A stretch of 20,683 bases of DNA from a virus, in the IMG/VR virus record IMGVR_UViG_3300046000_011456, positions 1 to 20,683 of that record; one strand, written 5' to 3'. Each line of letters starts with the position of its first letter. The first letter of the stretch is position 1. Under the pieces are notes generated by a model. It was not told the DNA's origin and ran no database searches. It was given only the letters and a program-made list of their open reading frames with translations. Made by a program: the position numbers and the translations under genes. This document shows, one piece after another, positions 13,202-20,683 of this stretch.

Positions 13202-15052
13202 TTACACTATTTCACAAGCGCCTCCAGCACACGCTGCTTGGTCCATTAACGCTGTATCATCTGTATATTCAACAATTTTACTTAAATCAATATTGTGTAA
13301 ATGTGTAGCCATTTCATTAAATTGTTCTTCTGTAATGTCTTCAAATGGAGCTTGTTTATATGTTCCTCCAAAATAAGGTAATACTGATAAACCATTAAAT
13401 GTTTCTTTATTATCCCACATCCATTTACCTACTTTTTCCCATTCATTTTCTTGAATTGATACTGTAGCAGATACATTGTTTGTGTTTGCACCTTTACGAT
13501 GTCCTTTTTTAACCCATTGCGTATTAAATTTCTTAACACGTTCAAGCATATCCATTACATCTTCAGTTCTTAAAATAGAACCTACTGGTGCTTTTTGTGG
13601 TACTGAAATTACTGCTTGGATTGTTGGTTTGAAAAAATCATCTTCAACTAGTTCTGGGTGATTAATAGCTAAGTGAGAATATATAGCTTCATTTTTACCT
13701 ACACGAATACGTCTAATGTAAAAATCGTTATGCCAAGCATGAATACCACTTGATGTACCTAATACTAATGATGAAGTACCTGATGGTTTAACTGTTGTTA
13801 CACGAGCTGCTTTGTTAATACCAATTAATTCAGCTACTCTTGCGTTTTCAATTTTAGCTAAATCAGCTGCTTTCTTTAAGTCATAAGCTAATATAGTTCC
13901 AGAACCAATACCTGTCATACCAACACCTAATAAAGCATCTTTTTCAGTTGTTTTTCTCCAAATATCTCTTAAGTAATGGAAATCAGTATAACCAGCTTGT
14001 AATGTACCAATGAAAGCACCCACACGTACTCTTTCGTTTAAATCTTCTTGTGATTCAACATTTGAAACGTTTACTTCACACAAGTTACAGAACTGATAAG
14101 AACGTAAAGCGATTTCGCAACATGGGTTTGTACCCCAATCTTTATCATTTGAAAAGTAAATTCCAGGTTCGCCTGAATTGCTTAATTCTATTTTTTTCCA
14201 TAATTTAAAGAATTCTTCTTCATCAATTTTATGACGAATAACAACTGCAGAGTTATTTGCTCTACCACGTTGTGGATTCTCTTCCCACCAATTACCAAAC
14301 TTACATGTTAACATTTCTTCATCATCCAAGTTGAATAATGAAATTAACGCGGCACGTCTAATACCACCACTTAATACTGCATCAGCAATATGGCAAGCCA
14401 TATCATGGGCATCTAATGGAGTTATTCTATCGCCATTTTTCTTTCTGTCAAGTACTTTTTGTAAGTTAAATAAACATTCTTTTAATGGTTCGGGACCAGG
14501 TGCTTTACCACCTACAGTGATTAACTGAGCACCTTTTGGTCTAATATCTCTAAAATCAAATAAAGGCAACGGAGCACCTGTAAAATATGCTTTACAAAGC
14601 ATTCTTACAGCATCAGCCCATCCTTCAATAGAATCACCAATTAAATATCTTTTCGATTTAATAGGAATTTTAATTTCAGGTAATTGTTCAATATGATGTC
14701 TTTGAACACTATATCCAACTCCACATCCACTCAACAATAAAAACATTATTTCACTGAATGAACGCCAATCATCAATAGGTAAAAAAGAGCAATTAAATAT
14801 ACGAGCATTATTAAGTTCAATGGGTTTACCCGCAAACTGTAAGCTACGCATTGATGGTAATACTTTTTTATCGTAGACCAATTTATAAGCTTCTTCGATT
14901 TCATTTTGTAATTGAGGAAATTTTGTTTGATGCATTTCCTTATTTCTTGTTACTAATTCTTCCCATGTTTCTCTTCTGTTCAGTGTGGGAACAAACTTTG
15001 CATACTTCATGTATGTAGTTATGTCACTGAGAATGCCTTGCGTTACGTCCAT
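13202..15052 (-). CDS. nrdJ: Adenosylcobalamin-dependent (class II) ribonucleotide reductase
   Basis: 616 residues; reduces ribonucleotides to deoxyribonucleotides with a B12-generated thiyl radical. It resembles the monomeric Lactobacillus RTPR layout but is shorter (RTPR is about 739). Seen: IFNCSF (Cys88), SGCGVGYSVQ (108-117), IGDSIEGWADAVRML (138-152), SGGIRRAALISL (228-239), NPCCEI (309-314, with Asn309, the thiyl Cys311 and Glu313), FCNLCEVN (321-328, Cys322 pairing with Cys88) and KPSGTSS in the C-terminal half. The tail ACAGGACEIV carries Cys608 and Cys613, the shuttle pair reduced by thioredoxin. A thioredoxin gene is the next gene upstream. No separate small subunit is needed. The phage would depend on host cobalamin. 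Confidence 0.95.
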   Translation of the reverse strand: MDVTQGILSDITTYMKYAKFVPTLNRRETWEELVTRNKEMHQTKFPQLQNEIEEAYKLVYDKKVLPSMRSLQFAGKPIELNNARIFNCSFLPIDDWRSFSEIMFLLLSGCGVGYSVQRHHIEQLPEIKIPIKSKRYLIGDSIEGWADAVRMLCKAYFTGAPLPLFDFRDIRPKGAQLITVGGKAPGPEPLKECLFNLQKVLDRKKNGDRITPLDAHDMACHIADAVLSGGIRRAALISLFNLDDEEMLTCKFGNWWEENPQRGRANNSAVVIRHKIDEEEFFKLWKKIELSNSGEPGIYFSNDKDWGTNPCCEIALRSYQFCNLCEVNVSNVESQEDLNERVRVGAFIGTLQAGYTDFHYLRDIWRKTTEKDALLGVGMTGIGSGTILAYDLKKAADLAKIENARVAELIGINKAARVTTVKPSGTSSLVLGTSSGIHAWHNDFYIRRIRVGKNEAIYSHLAINHPELVEDDFFKPTIQAVISVPQKAPVGSILRTEDVMDMLERVKKFNTQWVKKGHRKGANTNNVSATVSIQENEWEKVGKWMWDNKETFNGLSVLPYFGGTYKQAPFEDITEEQFNEMATHLHNIDLSKIVEYTDDTALMDQAACAGGACEIV

Positions 15053-15091
15053 TTTGTTGTGAATGTTTAAAAATTGTTATCTGCCTTATGT

Positions 15092-15352
15092 TTATAATAA
15101 TTCCTTAATAGCCTGAATATAGGCTGATTTGGGTTTTGCTCCTATAATTTTATTTATTACTTCTCCATTTCTTTCAATTATAACAGCAGGAATGCTTGTT
15201 ATTGAATAAGCTTGAGCCATAGCTTGATTTGTATCTACATCGATATCTATATAATTAACTCCGGATATTTCTCCCTTTATTTGTTCGAAAACAGGAGATA
15301 ATGCCTTACACGGACCGCACCATGCAGCCGAGAATTTAAGAACCTTTACCAT
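15092..15352 (-). CDS. Thioredoxin
   Basis: 86-residue thioredoxin with the active site AAWCGPCKALSPVF (Cys12 and Cys15) and the cis-proline segment TSIPAVIIERNGE at about residues 53-65. It lacks the first strand and helix of a full-length thioredoxin (about 105 residues), so it is a compact form typical of phages. It lies 39 bases upstream of the class II RNR, whose C-terminal cysteine pair needs a thioredoxin-type reductant; this is the likely partner. No thioredoxin reductase is in the window. Confidence 0.95.
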   Translation of the reverse strand: MVKVLKFSAAWCGPCKALSPVFEQIKGEISGVNYIDIDVDTNQAMAQAYSITSIPAVIIERNGEVINKIIGAKPKSAYIQAIKELL

Positions 15353-15388
15353 AATATTTTTGATTTGTGAACATAAATATATTATATA

Positions 15389-16768
15389 CTATGATTCCAT
15401 TTTAAGCTTTAAAAAATTACTTAGATGTTTTTTTTCGTCTGTACTTACTCCTCCATTAAAAGGAGTATTTGTAGGTCTTGAGGAAGGATTATCCATTCCG
15501 TCTTCATCCATTGGTTCTTCATCTAACTCAATATGACCTGTGGATGTATCTATTTTAGCAAAATATGTTGAACCATCCATCCCATAACGATTTTTCATTA
15601 TATGAAAACGACCTGTTCCATTTACTTTATCCTGACGTTTTCTTGACAATGACATTGCAAAATCAGTAATCATAATTTTATCATATGAACCTGCTGCTTT
15701 GTCACCTTCAATCACATCATCTTTAGCACCGGCTCTATTAACTTGAGATACTGACCAAATAGGAACATTTAATTCACGAGCTAAACCTTTTGTAGCTAAG
15801 TATATATCATCAATTTCTTCCTTGCGTTCTTTGCTATTACGTTTAGAACGAAGTAAATCTACATAATCAATTAAAACTAAATCCGGTTTGTTATCTAAAT
15901 CTGTTAGTTTTTGTATGTGTGATTGGATTGTTGTTATAGTTGCTTTTCCTGGTGGATATTCTTTGATGGTAAGGGTACCTGGTAATTCAGCTATTGCTTT
16001 TTCTACGTCCGCTCTAAAGCTACTAATTACATTAACTGCTTTATTGGCGAAATAAGCATCATATCGTTTACCAACATAACCCTCACTTAATTCTAAAGTG
16101 TAGTGAACTACATTATAGCCTAATCTTACAGCCCAAGCACCTAAGGCAACTAAAGTCCATGACTTTCCACCTCCAGGATTACCAAATATTAATCCAAAAT
16201 CTCCATTACCTAAACCACCAGATAATAAATCATTAACTAAATCCCAAGGAGTGGGTACGGTTCCACGCACTTCATCTCTATATCGGGTTTCAATATCTTT
16301 ATTATATTCGTGACCTATGTTTTTATCTTGACCCGCCTTTAAAGCATTATCAACAATAGTTCTAATATCATCATACATTCCCGACTGTAGGAGATCCACA
16401 GACTGGAGCAACGCTGATTTAAGTTGTTGGTTCTTGCAAAAATTACTAAATTCTTCTTCCACATATTCATTGTCATCATTGGCAACCTTGAATGTTTCTT
16501 TTAACTGCTCAACAACAGTAGTTTTCAAGACATCATTTTCAATTTTTTTTACTTCTACTTGTAGTGTTTCTAAAGTAGGTGTTGCATGATACTTATCAAA
16601 ATAAGATAAGGTTGTTTTAATTATCCATTGGTGTGCTTGACTATCAAAATAATCAGGAGTAATGGTATCACGTATTGTAAGGATAAATTTTTTATTCTTT
16701 AATAGTGAATTTAAAATTTTGACTTGAAATCCAAGTCCGTACTGAGATAACTTATTAAATGCAACCAT
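15389..16768 (-). CDS. DnaB/gp41-type replicative helicase
   Basis: 459 residues from ATG 16768 (MVAFNKLSQYGLGFQ); the longer frame back to 16822 would overlap the nuclease gene and its extra residues do not look like a helicase N terminus. Hexameric 5'-3' helicase that opens the fork. Seen: an N-terminal helical domain to about residue 145, then GNPGGGKS (196-203, Walker A), HYTLELSEGYVGKRYDAYF (222-240), PDLVLIDYVDLL (295-306, Walker B) and PIWSVSQVNRAG (RecA-type Q motif region). A Gly/Pro/Asp-rich tail (DEDGMDNPSSRPTNTPF) precedes a short C-terminal helix, perhaps a docking peptide. No primase domain is fused and no primase gene is in the window. Confidence 0.92.
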   Translation of the reverse strand: MVAFNKLSQYGLGFQVKILNSLLKNKKFILTIRDTITPDYFDSQAHQWIIKTTLSYFDKYHATPTLETLQVEVKKIENDVLKTTVVEQLKETFKVANDDNEYVEEEFSNFCKNQQLKSALLQSVDLLQSGMYDDIRTIVDNALKAGQDKNIGHEYNKDIETRYRDEVRGTVPTPWDLVNDLLSGGLGNGDFGLIFGNPGGGKSWTLVALGAWAVRLGYNVVHYTLELSEGYVGKRYDAYFANKAVNVISSFRADVEKAIAELPGTLTIKEYPPGKATITTIQSHIQKLTDLDNKPDLVLIDYVDLLRSKRNSKERKEEIDDIYLATKGLARELNVPIWSVSQVNRAGAKDDVIEGDKAAGSYDKIMITDFAMSLSRKRQDKVNGTGRFHIMKNRYGMDGSTYFAKIDTSTGHIELDEEPMDEDGMDNPSSRPTNTPFNGGVSTDEKKHLSNFLKLKMES

Positions 16769-16779
16769 ATTTTGTTTTT

Positions 16780-17808
16780 TTATTTGTATGATGTAAGATA
16801 CGAAAAAGTATTTGATAACCAAAATTCTACATTGGGGATTGAGTTACCTAAAAAATCTTCGTTATACATTCTTAAAAATTCTGTTCTATTGTATTTGTAA
16901 GGAGATGTTACTATTAATTCTTCAATTTCAGCAACTGCTTCTTCCGTCAATACTGGATTAGTTAAATCCATTAATTGCCTGTTGATATCTAATTGATGTT
17001 TAAAATTAACTATATTACCATACAGAGCATGTTCTCCAATTTTCTCTTCTGCTTTATCTATCATATACTTAAAAGTATATTTTTCTTCATTTACAAATTC
17101 AGGGAATAGTTTTAGGAGTTTCTTATGTCCTATACCTCTCACCCCAGGTAAATTATCAGAATCGTCTCCAGTTAATATTTTATAATTAAGATAATTAGCC
17201 GCAGATACTTTATATTCATCTAATATCATACGAGGATTATAGAATTTTTTCTTAACAGGAGAATAAACGGATACTCTATCATTTACTAATTGTAAAAAAT
17301 CTTTATCAGCAGACATAATTACTACTTCACCGGGAAGATGAGTAGCTAAGTGTCCTATAATATCATCAGCCTCAATTTTATCAACTGCAATAAGATTAAC
17401 AGGAAGTATCTGAAGGTAATTTACTAGCCTAATTATTTGGTTTTCAATCGATTCAGTTTCTTCTTCCTTATTATCAAATGTATCCCAATTAGTTACCTTA
17501 ATAAGTTTTCTATTTGCTTTATACTCAGGATAAAGGTATTTTCTGTTTGTAGTACTACCTGCTCCTTCAAAGCATAAAATAACTCTTGTAGGTTTAATAT
17601 GGTTAATTGCAAAACCTATTGATTTTAAAAAACCAGTAAGTCCTCCTATATGATGTCCCTGATAATTGAGGTGTTGTATCATTGTAAAACACCTTAAAAA
17701 GGTATTCATAGAATCTATCAGAAGCACCTTGCTGTTTAAATGCAAGGGCTCCTGTTTAGAATCTTTTATGTTGTCGAGTAGGGATTTAAAAAAATCTTTA
17801 TTATTCAT
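16780..17808 (-). CDS. FEN-type 5'-3' exonuclease / RNase H
   Basis: 342 residues from ATG 17808, whose ATGAATAA overlaps the uvsX stop; upstream Met codons at 17832 and 17868 would overlap uvsX further. Removes RNA primers and flaps at Okazaki fragments, like T4 RNase H (305 residues). Seen: VLLIDSMNTFLR (28-39, Asp32), KYLYPEYKANR (90-100), IEADDIIG (145-152), MSADKDFLQL (165-174) and TGDDSDNLPGVRGIGHKK (213-230), the helix-3-turn-helix DNA-binding region. All the metal-binding acidic residues expected of the family are present. Part of the SSB-UvsX-nuclease-helicase block. Confidence 0.92.
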   Translation of the reverse strand: MNNKDFFKSLLDNIKDSKQEPLHLNSKVLLIDSMNTFLRCFTMIQHLNYQGHHIGGLTGFLKSIGFAINHIKPTRVILCFEGAGSTTNRKYLYPEYKANRKLIKVTNWDTFDNKEEETESIENQIIRLVNYLQILPVNLIAVDKIEADDIIGHLATHLPGEVVIMSADKDFLQLVNDRVSVYSPVKKKFYNPRMILDEYKVSAANYLNYKILTGDDSDNLPGVRGIGHKKLLKLFPEFVNEEKYTFKYMIDKAEEKIGEHALYGNIVNFKHQLDINRQLMDLTNPVLTEEAVAEIEELIVTSPYKYNRTEFLRMYNEDFLGNSIPNVEFWLSNTFSYLTSYK

Positions 17809-18904
17809 TTGTTTCAAGTGTAGTGGGTTCATTGTCAAATATGTCTCTGATATCTTCTTCTCCATCATTTTCTTCTACAATATCAAAGTCTTTTGTACCC
17901 AATACTTGAAGCCATTCAGCCGAGTGTGCTTTTTTATACTCGTCGACTGCTTTTTTATCATCTTCTATAAAACCATGAACTGTCATAATTGACGCTCCTT
18001 TACTAGTAACACCAGTAATATGGTTTTTATCACAACTGATTTTAGTTCGTTTAGCAAACTCTACATCTTTACCATTCTTAGTTGCTTTAATTTTATTAGT
18101 ACCACTATTAGTAACATTACCAAAAGTAATAACTAATGAAGAATCAAAGAACATAGTGTCACCACCTTTATTTTTCATTTTAGGTTGTTCCATTGGTGAG
18201 TTAGGTTTTGCTACCCATATCTTATTAACAGCAACTAATGTATTAGTATAAGGCATATTTTCCTTACGTGACAATACTATTTGTTGATTAATAAAATTTC
18301 CAAATTGCTGAGACATAGCACCTGCGTTCCACTCATTGTTATTCTTTTGAGATTCTATACTTAATCTACATGGGATAGAACCCACGGAGTCCCAAAAGAA
18401 ACATAAGTTATAAGGTAAAGCGCCTGTTTTCTGTTCATGCAACAAATCAGCAATAAATGAAGCTACATCTTCAATAGTATTTAAAGCACTTCTATCAGTA
18501 TAGATAAAAAATCCTTTATAATCTACTATTTCACCTGTACTTTCATCCACTACAGGTTCAATTTCAAAACCCATTTGTTGAGCGTGATCCCAGTTCCATT
18601 TCATCTCAGTGATGATGAATACTGGTAATACTCCCATTTTTTGTGCTGCTACGGCCGCTTCAAGTAATGCTGTTGTTTTACCTGTATCCGAGTGACCACG
18701 TAACAAAGTTATGTGGCCCATCGGAATACCAGGAATAGACAAAGTATCTTGAAAAGCTTTGGATAAAGGAATCCATGATTGGGGTTTAAACTTAACCGGT
18801 TGAGATAAAAACTTTGCAGTCTTAAATTTCTCTAAATCAAAAGTACCTTTTATTGCTTTCGATACGGATGAAGTTAAACTTTCTTCTTTTTTTGTTTTTG
18901 CCAT
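17801..18904 (-). CDS. uvsX: UvsX/RecA-like recombinase
   Basis: 367 residues (T4 UvsX is 391). Forms filaments on ssDNA for strand exchange and recombination-dependent replication. Seen: an N-terminal segment with Ser/Lys-rich start, then LLRGHSDTGKTTALLEAA (67-84, Walker A GHSDTGKT), FIITEMKWNWD (96-106), YNLCFFWDSVGSIP (165-178, Walker B) and NTLVAVNKIWVAKP (the loop 2 region). The C-terminal tail is acidic (EENDGEEDIRDIFDNEP), a feature of regulated recombinases. It starts 5 bases after the SSB stop and overlaps the nuclease gene by 8 bases. No UvsY homologue is recognised in the window. Confidence 0.92.
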   Translation of the reverse strand: MAKTKKEESLTSSVSKAIKGTFDLEKFKTAKFLSQPVKFKPQSWIPLSKAFQDTLSIPGIPMGHITLLRGHSDTGKTTALLEAAVAAQKMGVLPVFIITEMKWNWDHAQQMGFEIEPVVDESTGEIVDYKGFFIYTDRSALNTIEDVASFIADLLHEQKTGALPYNLCFFWDSVGSIPCRLSIESQKNNNEWNAGAMSQQFGNFINQQIVLSRKENMPYTNTLVAVNKIWVAKPNSPMEQPKMKNKGGDTMFFDSSLVITFGNVTNSGTNKIKATKNGKDVEFAKRTKISCDKNHITGVTSKGASIMTVHGFIEDDKKAVDEYKKAHSAEWLQVLGTKDFDIVEENDGEEDIRDIFDNEPTTLETNE

Positions 18905-18909
18905 AAATG

Positions 18910-19713
18910 TTATTCTTCATCTTTAAATAAATCGTCGAATTCTTCTTCATCAAAATCTTTTTTCTTCTTAACATTTAACTGTAAACCAGTTGCTTGTTTT
19001 GAAGGTGCAGATTCTACCACTTCTTCTTCAGTGTTTTCTGAATCAGTTGGAGTTAACCATTCTTGAAGTGTTTTTTTCATTTCCTCGAACTCGTACTTTT
19101 TATATAAAGACATAACATCTGGTTGTTCAGCTAACCACGTTTTAATTTGGTCGTTGTTTTCACTTAATGAAGTAGTCTTAGTACGTACACGAATAGATGA
19201 TTTGTTAAACTTAGTACCAGTAACTTCAGGTCCAACTGTATCAACGATAAAGTCACGACCATCCATAACATCAGTATAATCTCCGATATCTTCATCTTCG
19301 GCCATACTTAACAAATCTAAATACATTTCTTTACCAAATTCCCAAAGGCGAACACCCTTGTCTTCTTCTCCACGTACGATAACAGGAGCGAAGATACGTA
19401 ATTTTGGTTCTAATTTTTTGGCCAATGACCAGTTTGCCTTATCACTTGTTTTGCGCAATTGAGCTGCAAATTCAACGATAGGGTCTTTTTCACCGAAGTT
19501 AGTTAAAGCAATCATCATCCTGTTTCCGATGTTGTAGTGAATGTACGCTTCACGGAACGGATTAGCTTTATCAAACTTAGACGGTACAATACGAATCGTA
19601 GTTTTACCTACGGTTGGACGCCAGAAATTTTTAGCGCGATCTTCCTTACCGGAATTTCCGCCTTTCGTCTTCTGTAGCGAATTGAGACGCGATTTGATTG
19701 TTTTTAAATCCAT
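18910..19713 (-). CDS. gp32-like single-stranded DNA binding protein, zinc-free
   Basis: 267 residues. Coats ssDNA and recruits replication and recombination proteins. Seen: a basic N-terminal tail (LKTIKSRLNSLQKTKGGNSGKEDRAKNFWRP), an OB-like core with TTIRIVPSKFDKANPFREAYIHYNI (38-62, matching the gp32 pattern RILPxxxxxxPxxExxxHY) and KLRIFAPVIVRGEEDKGVRLWEFGK, then a Ser/Glu-rich linker and the acidic tail DFDEEEFDDLFKDEE (253-267) expected for protein contacts. There is no cysteine anywhere, so the zinc site of T4 gp32 is absent. It is the first gene after a promoter candidate and leads the recombination block. Confidence rests on the tail, the core pattern and the context. Confidence 0.85.
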   Translation of the reverse strand: MDLKTIKSRLNSLQKTKGGNSGKEDRAKNFWRPTVGKTTIRIVPSKFDKANPFREAYIHYNIGNRMMIALTNFGEKDPIVEFAAQLRKTSDKANWSLAKKLEPKLRIFAPVIVRGEEDKGVRLWEFGKEMYLDLLSMAEDEDIGDYTDVMDGRDFIVDTVGPEVTGTKFNKSSIRVRTKTTSLSENNDQIKTWLAEQPDVMSLYKKYEFEEMKKTLQEWLTPTDSENTEEEVVESAPSKQATGLQLNVKKKKDFDEEEFDDLFKDEE

Positions 19714-19734
19714 ATAACTTGTTTTATGTTTTCG

Positions 19735-19766
19735 TAAATGTAAGATGGAAACTTGAGGTAACCAAA
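19735..19766 (-). promoter_or_regulatory. Candidate promoter for SSB-uvsX-nuclease-helicase block
   Basis: Minus strand: TTTG (19766-19763), exactly 20 bases, then TACATTTA (19742-19735), 21 bases before the SSB ATG. TTTGGTTACCT (19766-19756) is identical to the block upstream of groES, and both fit the Bacteroidota promoter layout. It lies just after the end of the methyltransferase gene, where a new transcript would be expected. Confidence 0.6.
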
Positions 19767-19772
19767 TTTTTC

Positions 19773-20498
19773 TTATCTATTGTCTATATAAATCAAGACC
19801 TGACAATAGTACTCAATGAAATGTTCATTCCATAGGTCCCACTTAATATTAACTCCATCAACTGCGAATACTTGATAGTTGGGAAATTCTTTTAAGTATA
19901 AATCTCTAAATGCTCTAAAATTTGCTTTTTCTTCAGGTGTACATAAATGCCACTCACCAACAACTTTCTTTACGTTTTGTTTAATCCATGGAAGATTTTC
20001 CTGATTAAACACAGCATATTCACCTCCTTCACAATCGGTTTTTATAAAATCAATTTTATCAATATTATATTCCTCTAGGAATTTAGGAAATGTTGTACAT
20101 AAAGCGACATTAGAATGGTCTTCTGTTATTCCAAATAAATCGAACTGACCTATTCCTTCTCGGTTAGATATTGCTTTATTAATAATAGTAACAGGACCAT
20201 CTTTAGTATTGTTTTTTAATGTATCCCATTCAACGGGACTAGGTTCAAAACAATATACATGTTTAGGTTTTTTACCTAAAATTGAGTAAGTAAAGGGACC
20301 AATGCTAGCTCCAAAGTCAACTACAAGGTCTCCTTCTTCAACATCAAAAAACTTCTCATACATTTTGTCTTGAAAAATTTCTTGCGTTATAGCATCTTTA
20401 TGCCATTGCGAATAATTTTTTGTAATGTCACCACTTGTTAAAGTGCGGTCACTGGGCTCATTCATCCACCCCCAGTCAAATGAAGATAAATCTAACAT
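19773..20498 (-). CDS. FkbM-family SAM-dependent methyltransferase
   Basis: 241 residues. Transfers methyl from SAM; FkbM members mostly O-methylate sugars or small molecules. Seen: GDLVVDFGASIGPFTYSIL (about 56-74, SAM motif I), HVYCFEPSPVEWDTLKNN (79-97, the motif II acidic residue with the family's FEPxP), ITIINKAIS-type segment VTIINKAISNREG and DKIDFIKTDCEGGEY (about 147-161, the FkbM hallmark KxDxEGxE). The first 45 residues are an extra N-terminal arm rich in Trp and Asp. It could methylate phage or host glycans; the target cannot be read from the sequence. It starts 15 bases after the stop of the gene at the right edge, and SSB follows 59 bases on. Confidence 0.85.
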   Translation of the reverse strand: MLDLSSFDWGWMNEPSDRTLTSGDITKNYSQWHKDAITQEIFQDKMYEKFFDVEEGDLVVDFGASIGPFTYSILGKKPKHVYCFEPSPVEWDTLKNNTKDGPVTIINKAISNREGIGQFDLFGITEDHSNVALCTTFPKFLEEYNIDKIDFIKTDCEGGEYAVFNQENLPWIKQNVKKVVGEWHLCTPEEKANFRAFRDLYLKEFPNYQVFAVDGVNIKWDLWNEHFIEYYCQVLIYIDNR

Positions 20499-20513
20499 AA
20501 CCTTGGTTTTATT

Positions 20514-20683
20514 TTATAAATTAATTATCTGATGTATTTTTGTATCTAACTTTTTAAAGTCATCACCACGTGTCAATAATATACAATTACGATAGTCATT
20601 CCAGTTAACCATGTATTTACTATCCATAATTCCTCCGTTTAAGGATTTAATTAAAGCGTTTAAAGCATTAATTGTATATAGGG
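20514..20683 (-). CDS. 3' end of an unidentified gene (or a 37-aa ORF)
   Basis: An open frame enters from the right edge and ends at TAA 20514-20516, giving at least 56 residues ending CILLTRGDDFKKLDTKIHQIINL. No family is recognised. Inside it an ATG at 20627 is preceded by GGAGG with a 4-base gap, so a separate 37-residue gene starting there (MDSKYMVNWNDYRN...) is possible. The upstream codons also read as plausible protein (NALNALIKSLNGG), which makes a longer protein slightly more likely. The sequence beyond the edge would settle it. Confidence 0.55.
   Translation of the reverse strand, partial: LYTINALNALIKSLNGGIMDSKYMVNWNDYRNCILLTRGDDFKKLDTKIHQIINL

Noticed and set aside
1-20683. Possibility that the window is bacterial chromosome because of groESL, class II RNR and queuosine genes
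   Set aside because: Phage-type polymerase, clamp, UvsX, gp32-like SSB and DpdA, single-strand coding and very small overlapping genes make a phage far more likely.
1-20683. CRISPR arrays, tRNA or rRNA genes, insertion sequences, inteins
   Set aside because: No regularly spaced repeats, cloverleaf-capable intergenic stretch, transposase frame or intein-like insertion was seen; no gap between genes exceeds about 80 bases once the small ORFs are counted.

Overview
The window is almost certainly part of a large, T4-like tailed phage that infects a member of the Bacteroidota (Flavobacteriia-like). Three things point there. First, the replication genes are a phage set: family B DNA polymerase, gp45-type clamp, UvsX recombinase, DnaB/gp41-type helicase, FEN-type 5' nuclease and a gp32-type single-strand binding protein. 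Second, the DNA is AT-rich, tightly packed and coded entirely on the minus strand, with stop/start junctions of 1 to a few bases and many very small ORFs. Third, the only promoter-like signals I can build from the sequence (TTGG, about 20 bases, TAnATTTA) fit the -33/-7 promoter style of Bacteroidota. Host identity is inference.

Layout in transcription order (right edge to left edge): an unidentified 3' gene end (20514-20683), an FkbM-type methyltransferase, then gp32-like SSB, UvsX, FEN nuclease and DnaB-type helicase (about 15389-19713). Next come thioredoxin and a cobalamin-dependent class II ribonucleotide reductase (13202-15352), a DUF5522-like Cys-rich protein and an AT-hook protein. 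A 7-deazaguanine DNA-modification cassette follows (7716-12488): queD, a DUF2452-like gene, a small gene, dpdA, a small gene, queC, queE, two small membrane ORFs and folE. After it come a 53-aa membrane ORF, a dUTPase/dCTP-deaminase-fold protein, a CGC-motif protein, a large membrane protein, DNA polymerase, a four-helix membrane protein, the clamp, hsp20, groES and the N-terminal 338 codons of groEL, which run off the left edge.

How the genes fit together: GTP would be converted by FolE, QueD, QueE and QueC into a 7-deazaguanine base, which the DpdA transglycosylase would exchange for guanine in phage DNA, presumably to block host nucleases. RNR, thioredoxin and the dUTPase-like enzyme feed dNTPs to the polymerase/clamp/helicase/SSB/recombinase machine. 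GroES/GroEL and Hsp20 would help fold phage proteins.

Most notable points: the QueC lacks all four zinc-ribbon cysteines, the QueD lacks two of the three zinc histidines, and the QueE has its radical-SAM cysteines split by a long insertion, so the pathway is built from divergent enzymes and its end product should not be assumed. A shared promoter motif with exact 20-base spacing lies before groES, SSB and polB, and at polB it sits so close to the ATG that a leaderless mRNA is likely. hsp20 alone has a perfect Shine-Dalgarno and is flanked by 11-bp inverted repeats. Three tiny membrane ORFs (two below the usual annotation size limit) flank folE inside or beside the modification cassette.
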